Source of the DNA: Fen-1362 sp049516395
GTDB taxonomy: Bacteria > Planctomycetota > Phycisphaerae > Sedimentisphaerales > Anaerobacaceae
Direction: 5' to 3'
Assembly: GCA_049516395.1 (NCBI GenBank)
Contig: JBEKTD010000007.1
Coordinates: 71,046 to 135,045, forward strand
Length of the DNA: 64,000 nucleotides
Shown here: positions 35,195 through 43,193 of the stretch, piece after piece
Position numbering within the stretch: position 1 is the stretch's first letter
Layout: each line of letters starts with the position of its first letter
Program-made: the position numbers and the translations under genes
Notes under the pieces: model-generated
What the model saw: the letters and a program-made list of their open reading frames with translations, nothing else
Databases searched by the model: none
Told to the model about the DNA's origin: nothing

Positions 35195-35219
35195 CCACAG
35201 ATTACACAGATAGACACTG
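35194..35219 (+). repeat. CACAGATTACAC-type intergenic repeat
   Basis: ACCACAGATTACACAGATAG and ACACTG follow the ftsQ-like stop codon directly. It is followed by a second repeat type (GCCACGAAAAAGCACAAAGG). Confidence 0.55.
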
Positions 35220-35302
35220 ATTTTTAATTGCCACGAAAAAGCACAAAGGGATTTGATACTTGATACTCGATACTCGATTTTGGACTGCAAAAGGAGGCGT
35301 TT

Positions 35303-35827
35303 GTGAAAAAGATTGTTCATCTGCCGGTTCTTTTAATTTTGCTGGCGGCAGGCGGATGTCAGCCGGCACAATCGGCCAGACCAAATCAGGATAACGCGCT
35401 TATGCCCTGCCCGGCTGTGCACACAACCGAAGGTAATTTCACCAGAGTCGTTATCGTTCGGCTAAAATACGGCACAGACGTCCTGGAGGGGCTTAATGAT
35501 TCAATCCAAAAAGAGAAAATCAAAAACGCAGTCATTCTTAACGGCATCGGCTCGCTGACGCGGTATCACACTCACGTGGTCAGCAATACCACTTTTCCGA
35601 CCACCCACGCCTATGTTAAAAAAGACGGGCCGGTTGACCTGCTGAACGTGAGCGGCTACGTCATCGACAGCCGAGTGCACGCGCACATAACCGTCTCCGA
35701 CGACAAAGAGGCCATCGGAGGCCATCTCGAAGACGACACAAGGGTCTTTACATTCGTGATCATTACGCTGGGCGTGCTCGACGACCAGTGCAACCTCCAA
35801 AGATTCGACGATAACAAATGGCGATGA
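35303..35827 (+). CDS. Exported PPC/DUF296-domain lipoprotein
   Basis: This is a protein of 174 residues. The N-terminus is a signal peptide ending LILLAAGGC, a plausible though imperfect lipobox. The rest is a PPC (DUF296) domain: VVIVRLKYGTDVLEGL, KNAVILNGIGSLTRYHTHVV, LLNVSGYVIDSR, HAHITVSDD, IGGHLEDDTRVFTFVIITLG. The family's metal-site histidines (H-x-H and GGH) are present. Most PPC proteins are cytoplasmic or AT-hook DNA-binding in plants, so an exported lipoprotein form is notable. The GTG start has AAAGGAGG 5 bases upstream. Single gene; substrate unknown. Confidence 0.85.
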   Translation: MKKIVHLPVLLILLAAGGCQPAQSARPNQDNALMPCPAVHTTEGNFTRVVIVRLKYGTDVLEGLNDSIQKEKIKNAVILNGIGSLTRYHTHVVSNTTFPTTHAYVKKDGPVDLLNVSGYVIDSRVHAHITVSDDKEAIGGHLEDDTRVFTFVIITLGVLDDQCNLQRFDDNKWR

Positions 35828-35860
35828 GAAATATTGATTCGCCACAGAGGCCTCGTATTT

Positions 35861-36050
35861 TTTAGCCACAGAGAGCACAGAGGGCACAGAGAATTCATTT
35901 TTTTGACGCGGATTTCCGAAACGGGCTCTTCGCTTCGCGTCACAGATTACACTGTTTTTTTTACCACGAAGGCACAAAGACACGAAGAATTTTAGACACT
36001 GATTTACACAGATTAACACTGTTTTTTAATATTGCCGCAAAAAAGCGCAA
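35861..36050 (+). repeat. Cluster of short intergenic repeats
   Basis: This gap is a mosaic of short repeats: AGCCACAGAGAGCACAGAGG, CACAGATTACACTG, ACCACGAAGGCACAAAGACA and GATTTACACAGATTAACACT. Related pieces occur in the gaps at 26.0, 29.6, 35.2, 37.2, 39.6 and 41.1 kb. Confidence 0.55.
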
Positions 36051-36061
36051 AAGGCAACTTT

Positions 36062-36955
36062 TCAAGCTCTGAATTTTCTGATTATCACCGCACCAAGGCC
36101 GAGAAGCAATAACGTGGCGGGTTCGGGAATCTGCGTTGCAATACACACCGGATAGCGCAAACCCGAAGCGAAGAGAGACCTGTTTCCACTCGAATCGAAT
36201 TTCTCAATCGTCCCGAAGTACAACAACGAATTGGTTACATATAGATTACCACTACTGTCAAAGGCAAGACCAGCAGGATCGTTCAAGCCCGATGCGAAAA
36301 TGGTTCCATTTCCGCTCGTATCAAATTTTTCAATCGTTCTAATGTGTTGATTGGCCACGTAGAGATAGCCGCTGCTGTCAAACGCAAGACCCACAGGGTC
36401 GTCCAAGCCCGATGCGAAGATGGCTCCATTTCCGCTCGTATCAAATTTTTCAATTGTCCCGGTTTTTGAATTGGCCGCGTAGAGATAGCCGCTGCTGTCA
36501 AAGGCAAGACCAGCAGGATATTCTAAGCCCGATGCGAAGATGGTTCCATTTCCGCTCGTATCGAATTTCTCAATCGTCCCAATGTTTTGATGGGCCACAT
36601 AGAGATAGCCACTGCTATCGAAGACAATACCTACAGGATCATTCAAGCCCGATGCGAAGATGGTTCCGTTTCCGCTCGTATCGAATTTCTCAATAGTCCC
36701 ATTGTTAAAATTGGTTGTGTAGAGATTGCCGCTGCTGTCGAAAGCAAGACCTATAGGGCCGTGCAATCCAGATGCGAAGGTGGTCCTCGTTCCGCTCGAA
36801 TCGAATTTGTAAATATTACCGAGCCCATCGTTAAAGGGATATTCATAGTTATAGCTGGAAACATAAATGTTATCGGCGAGCGAGAGGACGCTCGTCACCA
36901 AGACCAGCACGGTTACGGCCAATATCACTGCATTGATTTTTAGGTGTGTTTTCAT
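36062..36955 (-). CDS. Exported NHL-like beta-propeller with PEP-CTERM signal
   Basis: This is a protein of 297 residues. The signal peptide is at about 1-28 (ending SVLSLAD). Six near-identical blades of 40 residues follow, each like FASGLNDPVGIVFDSSGYLY followed by VAHQNIGTIEKFDTSGNGTI. This is the NHL/SMP-30-like propeller pattern. The C-terminus IPEPATLLLLGLGAVIIRKF is a PEP-CTERM exosortase signal. AAGGAGAG lies 4 bases before the ATG. Blade DNA is nearly identical, indicating recent internal duplication. Likely a surface-displayed binding protein. Confidence 0.9.
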   Translation of the reverse strand: MKTHLKINAVILAVTVLVLVTSVLSLADNIYVSSYNYEYPFNDGLGNIYKFDSSGTRTTFASGLHGPIGLAFDSSGNLYTTNFNNGTIEKFDTSGNGTIFASGLNDPVGIVFDSSGYLYVAHQNIGTIEKFDTSGNGTIFASGLEYPAGLAFDSSGYLYAANSKTGTIEKFDTSGNGAIFASGLDDPVGLAFDSSGYLYVANQHIRTIEKFDTSGNGTIFASGLNDPAGLAFDSSGNLYVTNSLLYFGTIEKFDSSGNRSLFASGLRYPVCIATQIPEPATLLLLGLGAVIIRKFRA

Positions 36956-37589
36956 TTGTCTCTCCTTCTTTCAAATTGTGCTTGTGAATAGTGTGTTTAG
37001 GAACTCCCGGCCAATTCGACCGGCTGTAAATTAAGTCCACCTCAAGTAGGAATTGTTACACTTTTTTTTAGAATTTCCACGTCTTAAGTGGATTTCCACC
37101 CGCCCATGGCGAGGTCTCGCCTTCGGCGGAGGCAAATAGCCCATTTTCATGAGAAAACGAGGTCAGCCCGACCTGAACAGAGTCAAAGGGGAGTCGTTTT
37201 TTTACTCTGCGTGCTCGGCGGTGAGAAAATCTTTCAATGCCACGGGTAATTGAGGCAAGATTTTGCGCTCAAAAAAACGACGCTTTTTTTATGTTTTTTC
37301 AATTTTTTAAGAAAAAATTTTAACGGCGAAATTTGTTGTTATCGGGTTTAAGCAGGGCAAATCACCAGCTATGGGGGGAAAGAAAAAAGCTATGACGGTA
37401 GAGTTTAGAACAAGTAGAGAAGCCGGGGTAAGTTTTCATTTTACCTATATTAAACACCCATATATTGCGTAGAGCAGAGACATACAGATGAGCTGCAGAT
37501 TAAGGCCGCAACCTGTCGATAAGCCACATTAGATTGAAAAATATCGGCACGGAAAATGAGCCAAATATCATATCGGAGGAACGCCAGGG
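36956..37589. other. Long intergenic region with repeats and hairpins
   Basis: This region holds no gene. It has a CGCCTTCGGCGGA hairpin near 37120, AGGTC-AGCCC-GACCT near 37166, and one copy of the ACTCTGCG/GAGAAAATCTTT repeat (37199-37252) bracketed by CGTTTTTTT and AAAAAAACG. A CAGGGCAAATCA segment near 37354 drew attention as possible riboswitch but does not complete the pattern. Confidence 0.45.
37199..37252 (+). repeat. ACTCTGCG...GCCACGGGTAA repeat, copy 1
   Basis: The unit runs TTTTTACTCTGCGTGCTCGG, GTGAGAAAATCTTT and AATGCCACGGGTAATT. Copies 2 and 3 are at 39624-39682 and 41115-41211. Confidence 0.6.
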
Positions 37590-37636
37590 ATGGCTAATAA
37601 GAAAAAGTTCAGAGTTGTGCTCTGTTCATAACAGAG
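37590..37636 (+). promoter_or_regulatory. Possible attenuator: 13-codon leader ending in a hairpin
   Basis: GGAGG lies about 11 bases before an ATG that opens MANKKKFRVVLCS, stopping at TAA 37629-37631. The end of this frame forms a perfect 7-bp hairpin, CTCTGTT-CAT-AACAGAG (37620-37636). It sits 26 bases before the glycosyltransferase start. A translating ribosome would disrupt the hairpin, so leader-controlled expression is possible. Confidence 0.35.
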
Positions 37637-37662
37637 GGCAAGCACCTGAAGGAAATTGATAT

Positions 37663-39531
37663 ATGAAAAATGTGATGAACAACTCGAAGATCAGATGGAT
37701 TGATGAGCACGCACCTGAGTTGAAAGGCAAGATTCTGGCCACCCTTTCCATTGAAGGTTTTATACCTGAGCTGAAAGGAGATGCCCGCGAAGCAAACACC
37801 AGAGGCGGTTTAGGAATATATTTCGGCGATAAGCTTGAAGGTCTTAGTGCAATAGGGATGGACAGAGCTTTGGGATGTATGCCCATTTACAGCAAGCGAC
37901 TGGTCCAGTTAATCAGAGGCGGGAGGCAGCATATCGAATATAGAAATGTATCTTATGAGGGCCAGTCAATTAAGCATGTCAGGGACAGGAGTGGAAAGCC
38001 CCTGCAATTCGATGTGTGGGGCTGGGATGACAATAACACAGCCCAGGAGCATCAATACCATGTAGATGTATATGGAATAAGCCGGGGAGGGACGCCCCTT
38101 TATGTTTTCTATTGCCCGGAGGTATTTGACATTCTTTACCCGGACCACCACACGCATCCAGGTCACGGCAGAGCGCATCGCTTTCTGCAGGAGACAGCTT
38201 TTGCTGAATGCGTCTATGAACTGTTCAAACGGATGAGGATTGTGCCTGATATCCTGCACCTCAACGAAGGCCACGTTGCCGATGCCGCCGCAATGATAAG
38301 GGGCGACAATCTCTTTAACAGGACAGCCGTGGTCTATACAAACCATACGGTCGTGCCGGCGGGGCTGGAGACATTCTGTATCGGCGAACTTGTCGGCGGC
38401 GATGTCGCAAGAGCACGTTACGTGATGAGGTTCCCCGGCCAGAGCTGGCAGAGGTTATGGAGAAAATTTGTGGTAGTGAACGATGATGGACAGCTCTTCA
38501 TAGATTTCCCCAGGGGCGCGCTTGAAATATGTGATATTGCAAATGGGGTAAGCGAGGAACATGCTGACGCCACGAAGGCCATGTTTCAGTGTTATGACAG
38601 AACGATAGAGGGCATACTCAACGGCTCCGGTGACACATGGGTAATGGACGAACTGCTGGAAATGGAACTTAATGGCATCGAACCCAGCAAAGGAATCTTT
38701 CGGCGAATAGGCCAGGAAGGTAAAGTGTTGTCTTTGGCTGAAGTTAAGAAGAAAACGGCCGACATGACCAACAAAAGCAACCAAATTATAAGCAAAGGCG
38801 GCGTAGCACTGGACCTTAAATTGCCAACGATATGGATGGTAAGAAGAATGGTAGAATACAAGAGCCAGTTACCCATCCTGAAGGATATTATCCATATTAT
38901 ATGCGCGGACAGGCCTGATGAAGTTGACACCATCTGGGGCAGGATGAATGGCCTGGGCATGCAGGTCGTTGTAGGCGGGATCGCACCGGAAGGGTCTAAG
39001 GAAGAGGAATGGATAGAGCAATTCGTTGCCTGGATGCAAAGGCCTGAGCTGAAGGGGAGATTTGTTTATGTGCCGAATTCAGATACAACCTTGCTGAGGA
39101 TGCAGGCCATTGGCGCCGACATATGTATCAACTGTCCCCTGCCGGAGAAAGAGGCCTGCGGTACTTCGGACCAGCGTTCCGCAAGAAACGGCGGGATAAA
39201 CATCGCCACACGAAGCGGCGGCCCACCCGAATACATTAGAGAAGGCAAAAACGGAATGCTGGTCGGCCCATACGATAATAACGAGGATTTTTACAGGAGA
39301 GCACCAAAGGACATTCTGAATAAGCTCAAGCAACTGTCTGACATATACTACAATGAAGACAGCTTGTGGCTGTACATGAAGCTGAAATCGTATCTGGCAA
39401 GTTCAAATGTGACTGCTACTGCAATGGAACAAAGGTATGCCGACATGTATGTGCAATCACTCCATGCAAGGGAAAATATCATTAACAGCAGGCGCTCGAT
39501 ACGCCATAAAGTGCCGGAACCTGTTCTATAA
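37663..39531 (+). CDS. GT35-like glycosyltransferase/phosphorylase homologue lacking PLP lysine
   Basis: This is a protein of 622 residues with features of archaeal-type alpha-glucan phosphorylases (GT35, GlgP-like). Near the N-terminus is TRGGLGIYFGDKLEGLSAIG, then ILHLNEGHVADAA near 205 and VYTNHTVVPAGLE near 225. The late motif EACGTSDQRSARNGGINIA (about residues 505-523) aligns with the phosphorylase signature E-A-S-G-T-S-x-M-K-x-x-x-N-G, in which Lys binds pyridoxal phosphate. Here that position is Arg, so phosphorylase chemistry is unlikely. NGMLVGPYDNNEDF is more like a nucleotide-sugar transferase. GAAGGAAA precedes the ATG. Glucan metabolism is the likely area. Confidence 0.75.
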   Translation: MKNVMNNSKIRWIDEHAPELKGKILATLSIEGFIPELKGDAREANTRGGLGIYFGDKLEGLSAIGMDRALGCMPIYSKRLVQLIRGGRQHIEYRNVSYEGQSIKHVRDRSGKPLQFDVWGWDDNNTAQEHQYHVDVYGISRGGTPLYVFYCPEVFDILYPDHHTHPGHGRAHRFLQETAFAECVYELFKRMRIVPDILHLNEGHVADAAAMIRGDNLFNRTAVVYTNHTVVPAGLETFCIGELVGGDVARARYVMRFPGQSWQRLWRKFVVVNDDGQLFIDFPRGALEICDIANGVSEEHADATKAMFQCYDRTIEGILNGSGDTWVMDELLEMELNGIEPSKGIFRRIGQEGKVLSLAEVKKKTADMTNKSNQIISKGGVALDLKLPTIWMVRRMVEYKSQLPILKDIIHIICADRPDEVDTIWGRMNGLGMQVVVGGIAPEGSKEEEWIEQFVAWMQRPELKGRFVYVPNSDTTLLRMQAIGADICINCPLPEKEACGTSDQRSARNGGINIATRSGGPPEYIREGKNGMLVGPYDNNEDFYRRAPKDILNKLKQLSDIYYNEDSLWLYMKLKSYLASSNVTATAMEQRYADMYVQSLHARENIINSRRSIRHKVPEPVL

Positions 39532-39623
39532 CAAAACTCATCCTACGGCAAGTGATTCCGCGTGGGCTTCCCCGATAACGACATTCGAGGACAGGCAAGC
39601 CCTCCCTACAACTTTATTTTTAC

Positions 39624-39682
39624 TCTGCGGTCTCTACGTCCTCTGCGGCGAGAAAATCTTTTAACGCCACGGGTAAATTCAA
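39624..39682 (+). repeat. ACTCTGCG...GCCACGGGTAA repeat, copy 2
   Basis: The unit runs ATTTTTACTCTGCGGTCTCT, then GCGGCGAGAAAATCTTTTAA and CGCCACGGGTAAATTCAAC. It lies between two convergent genes. Confidence 0.6.
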
Positions 39683-39703
39683 CACAAGAGCATAAGATGC
39701 GGT

Positions 39704-40879
39704 TTATGAGCGTGTTTTGTCGGTATCATCCTTTTTGTGTATCGCTCCCCGCAGGCCCTCCATTTTCAAAAAACCCAGCCGCCAGACAATAAGAAACGAT
39801 ACGAGGAAAATCGCCGCGCACACAATGACGGAGTATCTCGTTCGAATCATGCTTACTAAAATACCTGCGAATGTATAAAGCCCGGCGAGCGCATAACATA
39901 TACCGACTGTTCGATTCAAGGGTATGCCGCGGTCAATCATCTGGTCATAAATATGGCCGCGGTCCGAGACAAACAAGGGCCTTTTATTGATAAACCGTCT
40001 CAATAAGGCGGTTCCTGTGTCCAATATCGGCAGTCCGAACACGACTATTGACGCCATCCACCAGCGGGGGACTATGCGGGCAAACATCATCATAATCGCC
40101 GCGACGACAAACCCAAGCAACATAGAGCCGGCATCGCCCATAAATATCTTGGCGGGATGTCGATTGAAAGGCAGAAACCCACAAACTCCGCCTAAAAGTG
40201 CAAGGCAAACGATAACCCTGGTTATATCGCCATGCACGCTGCTGAAGACGTATGTGGAACGACGGAGTACAAGAATCAGCAACCCAATGGTCATTATAAC
40301 AGTTACCCCCCCGCACAGACCATCAAGCCCGTCCAACAGATTCAGCGAGTTGGTGGCCCCAAGAACGAAGAAAATAACAATCGGAATAGCAATCACTATT
40401 TCGGTGGTATTCGACATCGTTTGCCAGCCAAGAGGTTTAACAATCTCACTTAGGTCCGGCCAGATTCCTGCCAGTATAATGAACACTGCGGCAAAAATCT
40501 GGCCGAGCATCTTCTTACCGGGACTGATATCGAGAATGTCATCGACAACGCCGATAAAACAGGCTATAATGGCCCCCATAATTACACCGAAAAGCCGCTG
40601 CATTATTACTGGCAGACCGGTTCGGTCGCGGATAATATAAACACCGCACAATATACCGACGAAAAGACCGATTAGCACCCCGACGCCGCCAAGGTAAGCG
40701 ACCGGCCTTTTATGTGTTTTGACGAGGTTGTCGGGCTTGTCAACTATGTCGAACCGAATCGCAACAGCTTTGCAGCACCATGTGGCAAACAACGCACAAA
40801 CAAAAGACAACACCAGCACAGGCCAAAACTGCACACACCAATCGAGCGACCTTCGGGACCCCAGAAAATCGTCCAGCAT
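39704..40879 (-). CDS. WecA/TagO-type undecaprenyl-phosphate sugar-1-phosphate transferase
   Basis: This integral membrane enzyme of about 391 residues has roughly ten helices and belongs to the MraY/WecA superfamily, which starts lipid-linked polysaccharide synthesis. Visible motifs: THKRPVAYLGGVGVLIG, the acidic site GVVDDILDISPGKKMLGQ, NSLNLLDGLDGLCGG, RHPAKIFMGDAGSMLLGF and DRGHIYDQMIDRGIPLN, where MraY/WecA have DRxHxHH. The altered last motif and short loops favour the WecA/TagO branch over MraY. The start is uncertain: ATG 40879 (AAGG very close) or ATG 40954, whose extra codons include a GCCTGG/CCAGGC hairpin. Product: probably a surface polysaccharide precursor. Confidence 0.88.
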   Translation of the reverse strand: MLDDFLGSRRSLDWCVQFWPVLVLSFVCALFATWCCKAVAIRFDIVDKPDNLVKTHKRPVAYLGGVGVLIGLFVGILCGVYIIRDRTGLPVIMQRLFGVIMGAIIACFIGVVDDILDISPGKKMLGQIFAAVFIILAGIWPDLSEIVKPLGWQTMSNTTEIVIAIPIVIFFVLGATNSLNLLDGLDGLCGGVTVIMTIGLLILVLRRSTYVFSSVHGDITRVIVCLALLGGVCGFLPFNRHPAKIFMGDAGSMLLGFVVAAIMMMFARIVPRWWMASIVVFGLPILDTGTALLRRFINKRPLFVSDRGHIYDQMIDRGIPLNRTVGICYALAGLYTFAGILVSMIRTRYSVIVCAAIFLVSFLIVWRLGFLKMEGLRGAIHKKDDTDKTRS

Positions 40880-41008
40880 ATCCTTTTTATCCAGCCCTAT
40901 TGTTAATACGTTGGTATTTCCCAATATTAAACGCCTGGCTACGCAACCAGGCATTTCGGTTCAACGTTCCTTGTTAATCATAAGACGCCTCTATGCCTTT
41001 TGCCCCCC

Positions 41009-41060
41009 AGCGGTTCGACTCTTTCGACTACGCTCAAGACAGGTCGGCTCACCGGAACCC
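41009..41060 (+). repeat. TTCGACTACGCTCAAGACAGG-type dispersed repeat
   Basis: CGGTTCGACTCTTTCGACTA followed by CGCTCAAGACAGG is a short repeat type known from many bacterial genomes. Its inverted partner (CTGTCCTGAGCTTGCCAAAG) lies at 41141-41162. Confidence 0.5.
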
Positions 41061-41114
41061 AAAGGCGAATACCATTATACACCTCAGAGCCTGAAAAAAA
41101 AAGAGTGTCAGCGT

Positions 41115-41211
41115 TTTTTTTACTCTGCGTTCTCTGCTGCCTGTCCTGAGCTTGCCAAAGGATGCTCCGCGGTTACAACACTCTTTAACGCCATGGGTAA
41201 TTCAACATAAC
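41115..41211 (+). repeat. ACTCTGCG...GCCATGGGTAA repeat, copy 3, inside a gene's 3' end
   Basis: The unit runs TTTTTTTACTCTGCGTTCTC, then an inserted CTGTCCTGAGCTTGCCAAAG, then CTCTTTAACGCCATGGGTAA and TTCAAC. On the minus strand it supplies the last 24 or so codons and the stop of the YkgJ-type gene. Confidence 0.6.
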
Positions 41212-42145
41212 GGTATGGTATCTGAAATTCGGCGCAAAGGGTCTTAAATTTTTTAATGGCCGCCTCCGTCAGTTCGCTTTGAAACGTCGCTTTGCCCTTG
41301 CAACAGAAAATCCTGCATCCCGAAAACCGGTAAGCGTGAACGGCGCATTTATCTTCAACCTGATAGCAGCATCGGCCCCCTGTCCGGCTACGGCCAGGCT
41401 CATCAATATCCGAATCTGCCCTGATGTCGCCTACGCCGTGACAAGCCATCCGCTTTATATTGGCTAGCCCGAGCTTCTCGACGAAATAAATAATTTCAGG
41501 CGTGGTAACATACAGGCGATGGTCATAGGACTCAAAATCACAGCATTTGCCGCAAGCGGAGCACTGGCCTGCGAGTGCGTTGCTGGCAAGAATCTGCTCA
41601 TCAATCCATTTATAAATTTCGCTCACGCGGGCGACGATTTTTAATTTTGACTCATCTCCCTTCTTCGCATTCGAGGAGTCTTTAGGGCAGGATTTCCACC
41701 ATTTTGTATTTTTCAATTTTTCGCATATCTGTTCGGGACTGTGTAACCGGCCTCGATTTATGCCGGGGCACTTTCGCGCTGTCGAATTCCACACATCAGA
41801 ACTGGTTAAATTAACCGGCCAGAAAGGCCAGTTTCGGCACTGCGCAGGGCGAACATCGTAAATCTCGCAACCTCTGCCCTGATTAGTTTCCCGCAGGAAT
41901 ACGCAATCTCGCGTATGCGGGTCCTCGACAATCGTCATGCGAAAGCCCACACGCCTTAAGAATTTTTGCTTCAATTCCTTTACCGGCATTTTCAGGAAAT
42001 CGGCGATTAGCCGGATTTCAGGCCTGCTAACCCAAATATATCCCATCTCAGGCCCGGCGCAGCAACGGCCGCACTGCAAACACTCAAATTGCAGCCCAGC
42101 GGAATACCAGGGAGTTTTATCCTTGCCGAAATTCATAACATTCAT
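41120..42145 (-). CDS. Double YkgJ-type cysteine-cluster protein
   Basis: This is a protein of 341 residues with two zinc/iron chelating CxxCxxCC modules. The first is at about residues 20-130: FECLQCGRCCAGPEMGYIWV, later RDCVFL, GCEIYDVRPAQCRNWPFWP. The second is at about 195-290: CSACGKCCDFESY, then GGRCCYQVEDKCAVHAYRFS and GCRIFCC. Single YkgJ domains are common; a tandem is less so. The function of the family is not settled. The last 24 residues (from about MALKSVV to the stop) are encoded by an intergenic repeat, so the original end was probably nearer YVEL. Single gene, converging on nothing. Confidence 0.82.
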   Translation of the reverse strand: MNVMNFGKDKTPWYSAGLQFECLQCGRCCAGPEMGYIWVSRPEIRLIADFLKMPVKELKQKFLRRVGFRMTIVEDPHTRDCVFLRETNQGRGCEIYDVRPAQCRNWPFWPVNLTSSDVWNSTARKCPGINRGRLHSPEQICEKLKNTKWWKSCPKDSSNAKKGDESKLKIVARVSEIYKWIDEQILASNALAGQCSACGKCCDFESYDHRLYVTTPEIIYFVEKLGLANIKRMACHGVGDIRADSDIDEPGRSRTGGRCCYQVEDKCAVHAYRFSGCRIFCCKGKATFQSELTEAAIKKFKTLCAEFQIPYRYVELPMALKSVVTAEHPLASSGQAAENAE

Positions 42146-42287
42146 TTTACCATTAAGTAGGCCGCAAATGAATTATGAATTGAGAACGTAGAATTTAGAA
42201 ATGCCCTGATATGATTTTCTTCACAATTCTAAATTCTTAATTCTAAATTTGATATACGAGCTATGCGACAGGCAACATGCGGAGAAA
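42146..42287. other. Intergenic simple-sequence filler
   Basis: The stretch holds A+T-rich AATTCTAAATTCTTAATTCT filler and a small frame in the following segment. No regulatory site was seen. Confidence 0.4.
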
Positions 42288-42449
42288 TTATCTGCGCCAT
42301 TCGGCCTTGCGGACCATAAGGGGAGGCATAAGATGCAGCCGGGATTTGTGATGCCTGGGACTGCCGAAACACCGTGAGCTGGGATACCACCGTATCGCCA
42401 TAAGCTCCGGCTTAATCGCCAACTTGCCTGTTTTTGCTGTGCCTGACAT
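42288..42449 (-). CDS. Possible 53-residue basic protein
   Basis: A frame starting MSGTAKTGKLAIKPELM and ending MVRKAEWRR has AGGG 9 bases before its ATG. The product is strongly basic with one Cys. The region is otherwise a 428-base gap. Codon use is not clearly coding. It could equally be structured noncoding sequence (AAGCCGGAGCTT hairpin near 42400). Confidence 0.3.
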   Translation of the reverse strand: MSGTAKTGKLAIKPELMAIRWYPSSRCFGSPRHHKSRLHLMPPLMVRKAEWRR

Positions 42450-42573
42450 CGTTAAATCCCTGTTAATATATCTGCGTAGTTTGCTGCGATGATGGTATCG
42501 ACAAAAACAGGCGTTCACTTAATCTGTTTAATTTTCCCGCATTATAGGACGCTGCCCGCCTCAAAATTTTGGG

Positions 42574-43167
42574 TTAGTTGAGTATCTCGCCGGGGCTGCC
42601 CTGCATGTTTTTCCAACCGGCGGGCTGTAAATTAATTGTAAGAATCTCCGTCCTGCTGAAAAACCATGCGTTTCCCTCTTTTGTCAAATCCGCCTCAAGT
42701 TTAAAAAGCATCATTTTCTGGTATTCGTAAACAGGCCCTTTGGGGTCAAACATAACACGGGCGGTAAACTCAACCTTCGCCTCGGAAGGTTTGATATCAA
42801 GGGAAACAATCGCAGACACAATCTTTTCAATTACCGGCTCCGAAAGCCGCAATTTGAAATGGTCCAGCAGCGCCTGTCTGGACGGATGAATCGAGTCGCT
42901 GTAATTTTCCCAAATCAACGGCTCAATCGCTTTTATATCTTCCTTCTCGACCGCCCTGCACACCTTGGCGAGAACCGCTTCTATCTTCTCCCTGTCGGTC
43001 TGGATCAAATAATCAATCGCAAAAGCCGCTATCGCGATAACCACAGGTAAAAGCCAGAACAGCCACGCCCGCTTCGGCGGCAGCAAATCGCGAAAAAACG
43101 CCACCACAAGAAAAACCACACCCGCCACAATCAGCAGCAGCCACGGCTGTTCAAATATATTTGTCAT
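42574..43167 (-). CDS. Inner-membrane protein with soluble tail
   Basis: This is a protein of 197 residues. Two transmembrane helices (about 8-26, LLLIVAGVVFLVVAFF; about 36-54, LFWLLPVVIAIAAFAIDYLI) are followed by a soluble domain of about 140 residues resembling an NTF2-like/DUF4440 cone: VCRAVEKEDIKAIEPLI, DHFKLRLSEPVI, WFFSRTEILTI. The match is by pattern only. GGAGGTGA lies 5 bases before the ATG at 43167, so six upstream residues are not included. It follows surE on the same strand with 26 bases between, probably an operon. Confidence 0.75.
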   Translation of the reverse strand: MTNIFEQPWLLLIVAGVVFLVVAFFRDLLPPKRAWLFWLLPVVIAIAAFAIDYLIQTDREKIEAVLAKVCRAVEKEDIKAIEPLIWENYSDSIHPSRQALLDHFKLRLSEPVIEKIVSAIVSLDIKPSEAKVEFTARVMFDPKGPVYEYQKMMLFKLEADLTKEGNAWFFSRTEILTINLQPAGWKNMQGSPGEILN

Positions 43168-43193
43168 TGGCTCACCTCCGGCCAATATCTTTA

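Noticed and set aside
37340..37440. Possible cyclic di-GMP riboswitch (CAGGGCAAATCA then GAAAG)
   Set aside because: The expected GGGACGCAAAGCC block and the second helix are absent.
40930..40955. GCCTGG...CCAGGC hairpin as terminator
   Set aside because: No T tract follows on either strand; it is better seen as leader or N-terminal sequence of the transferase gene.
40719..41210. Open frame of 163 codons on the plus strand
   Set aside because: It is antisense to the WecA/TagO-type gene and then runs through the repeats; no protein family features.
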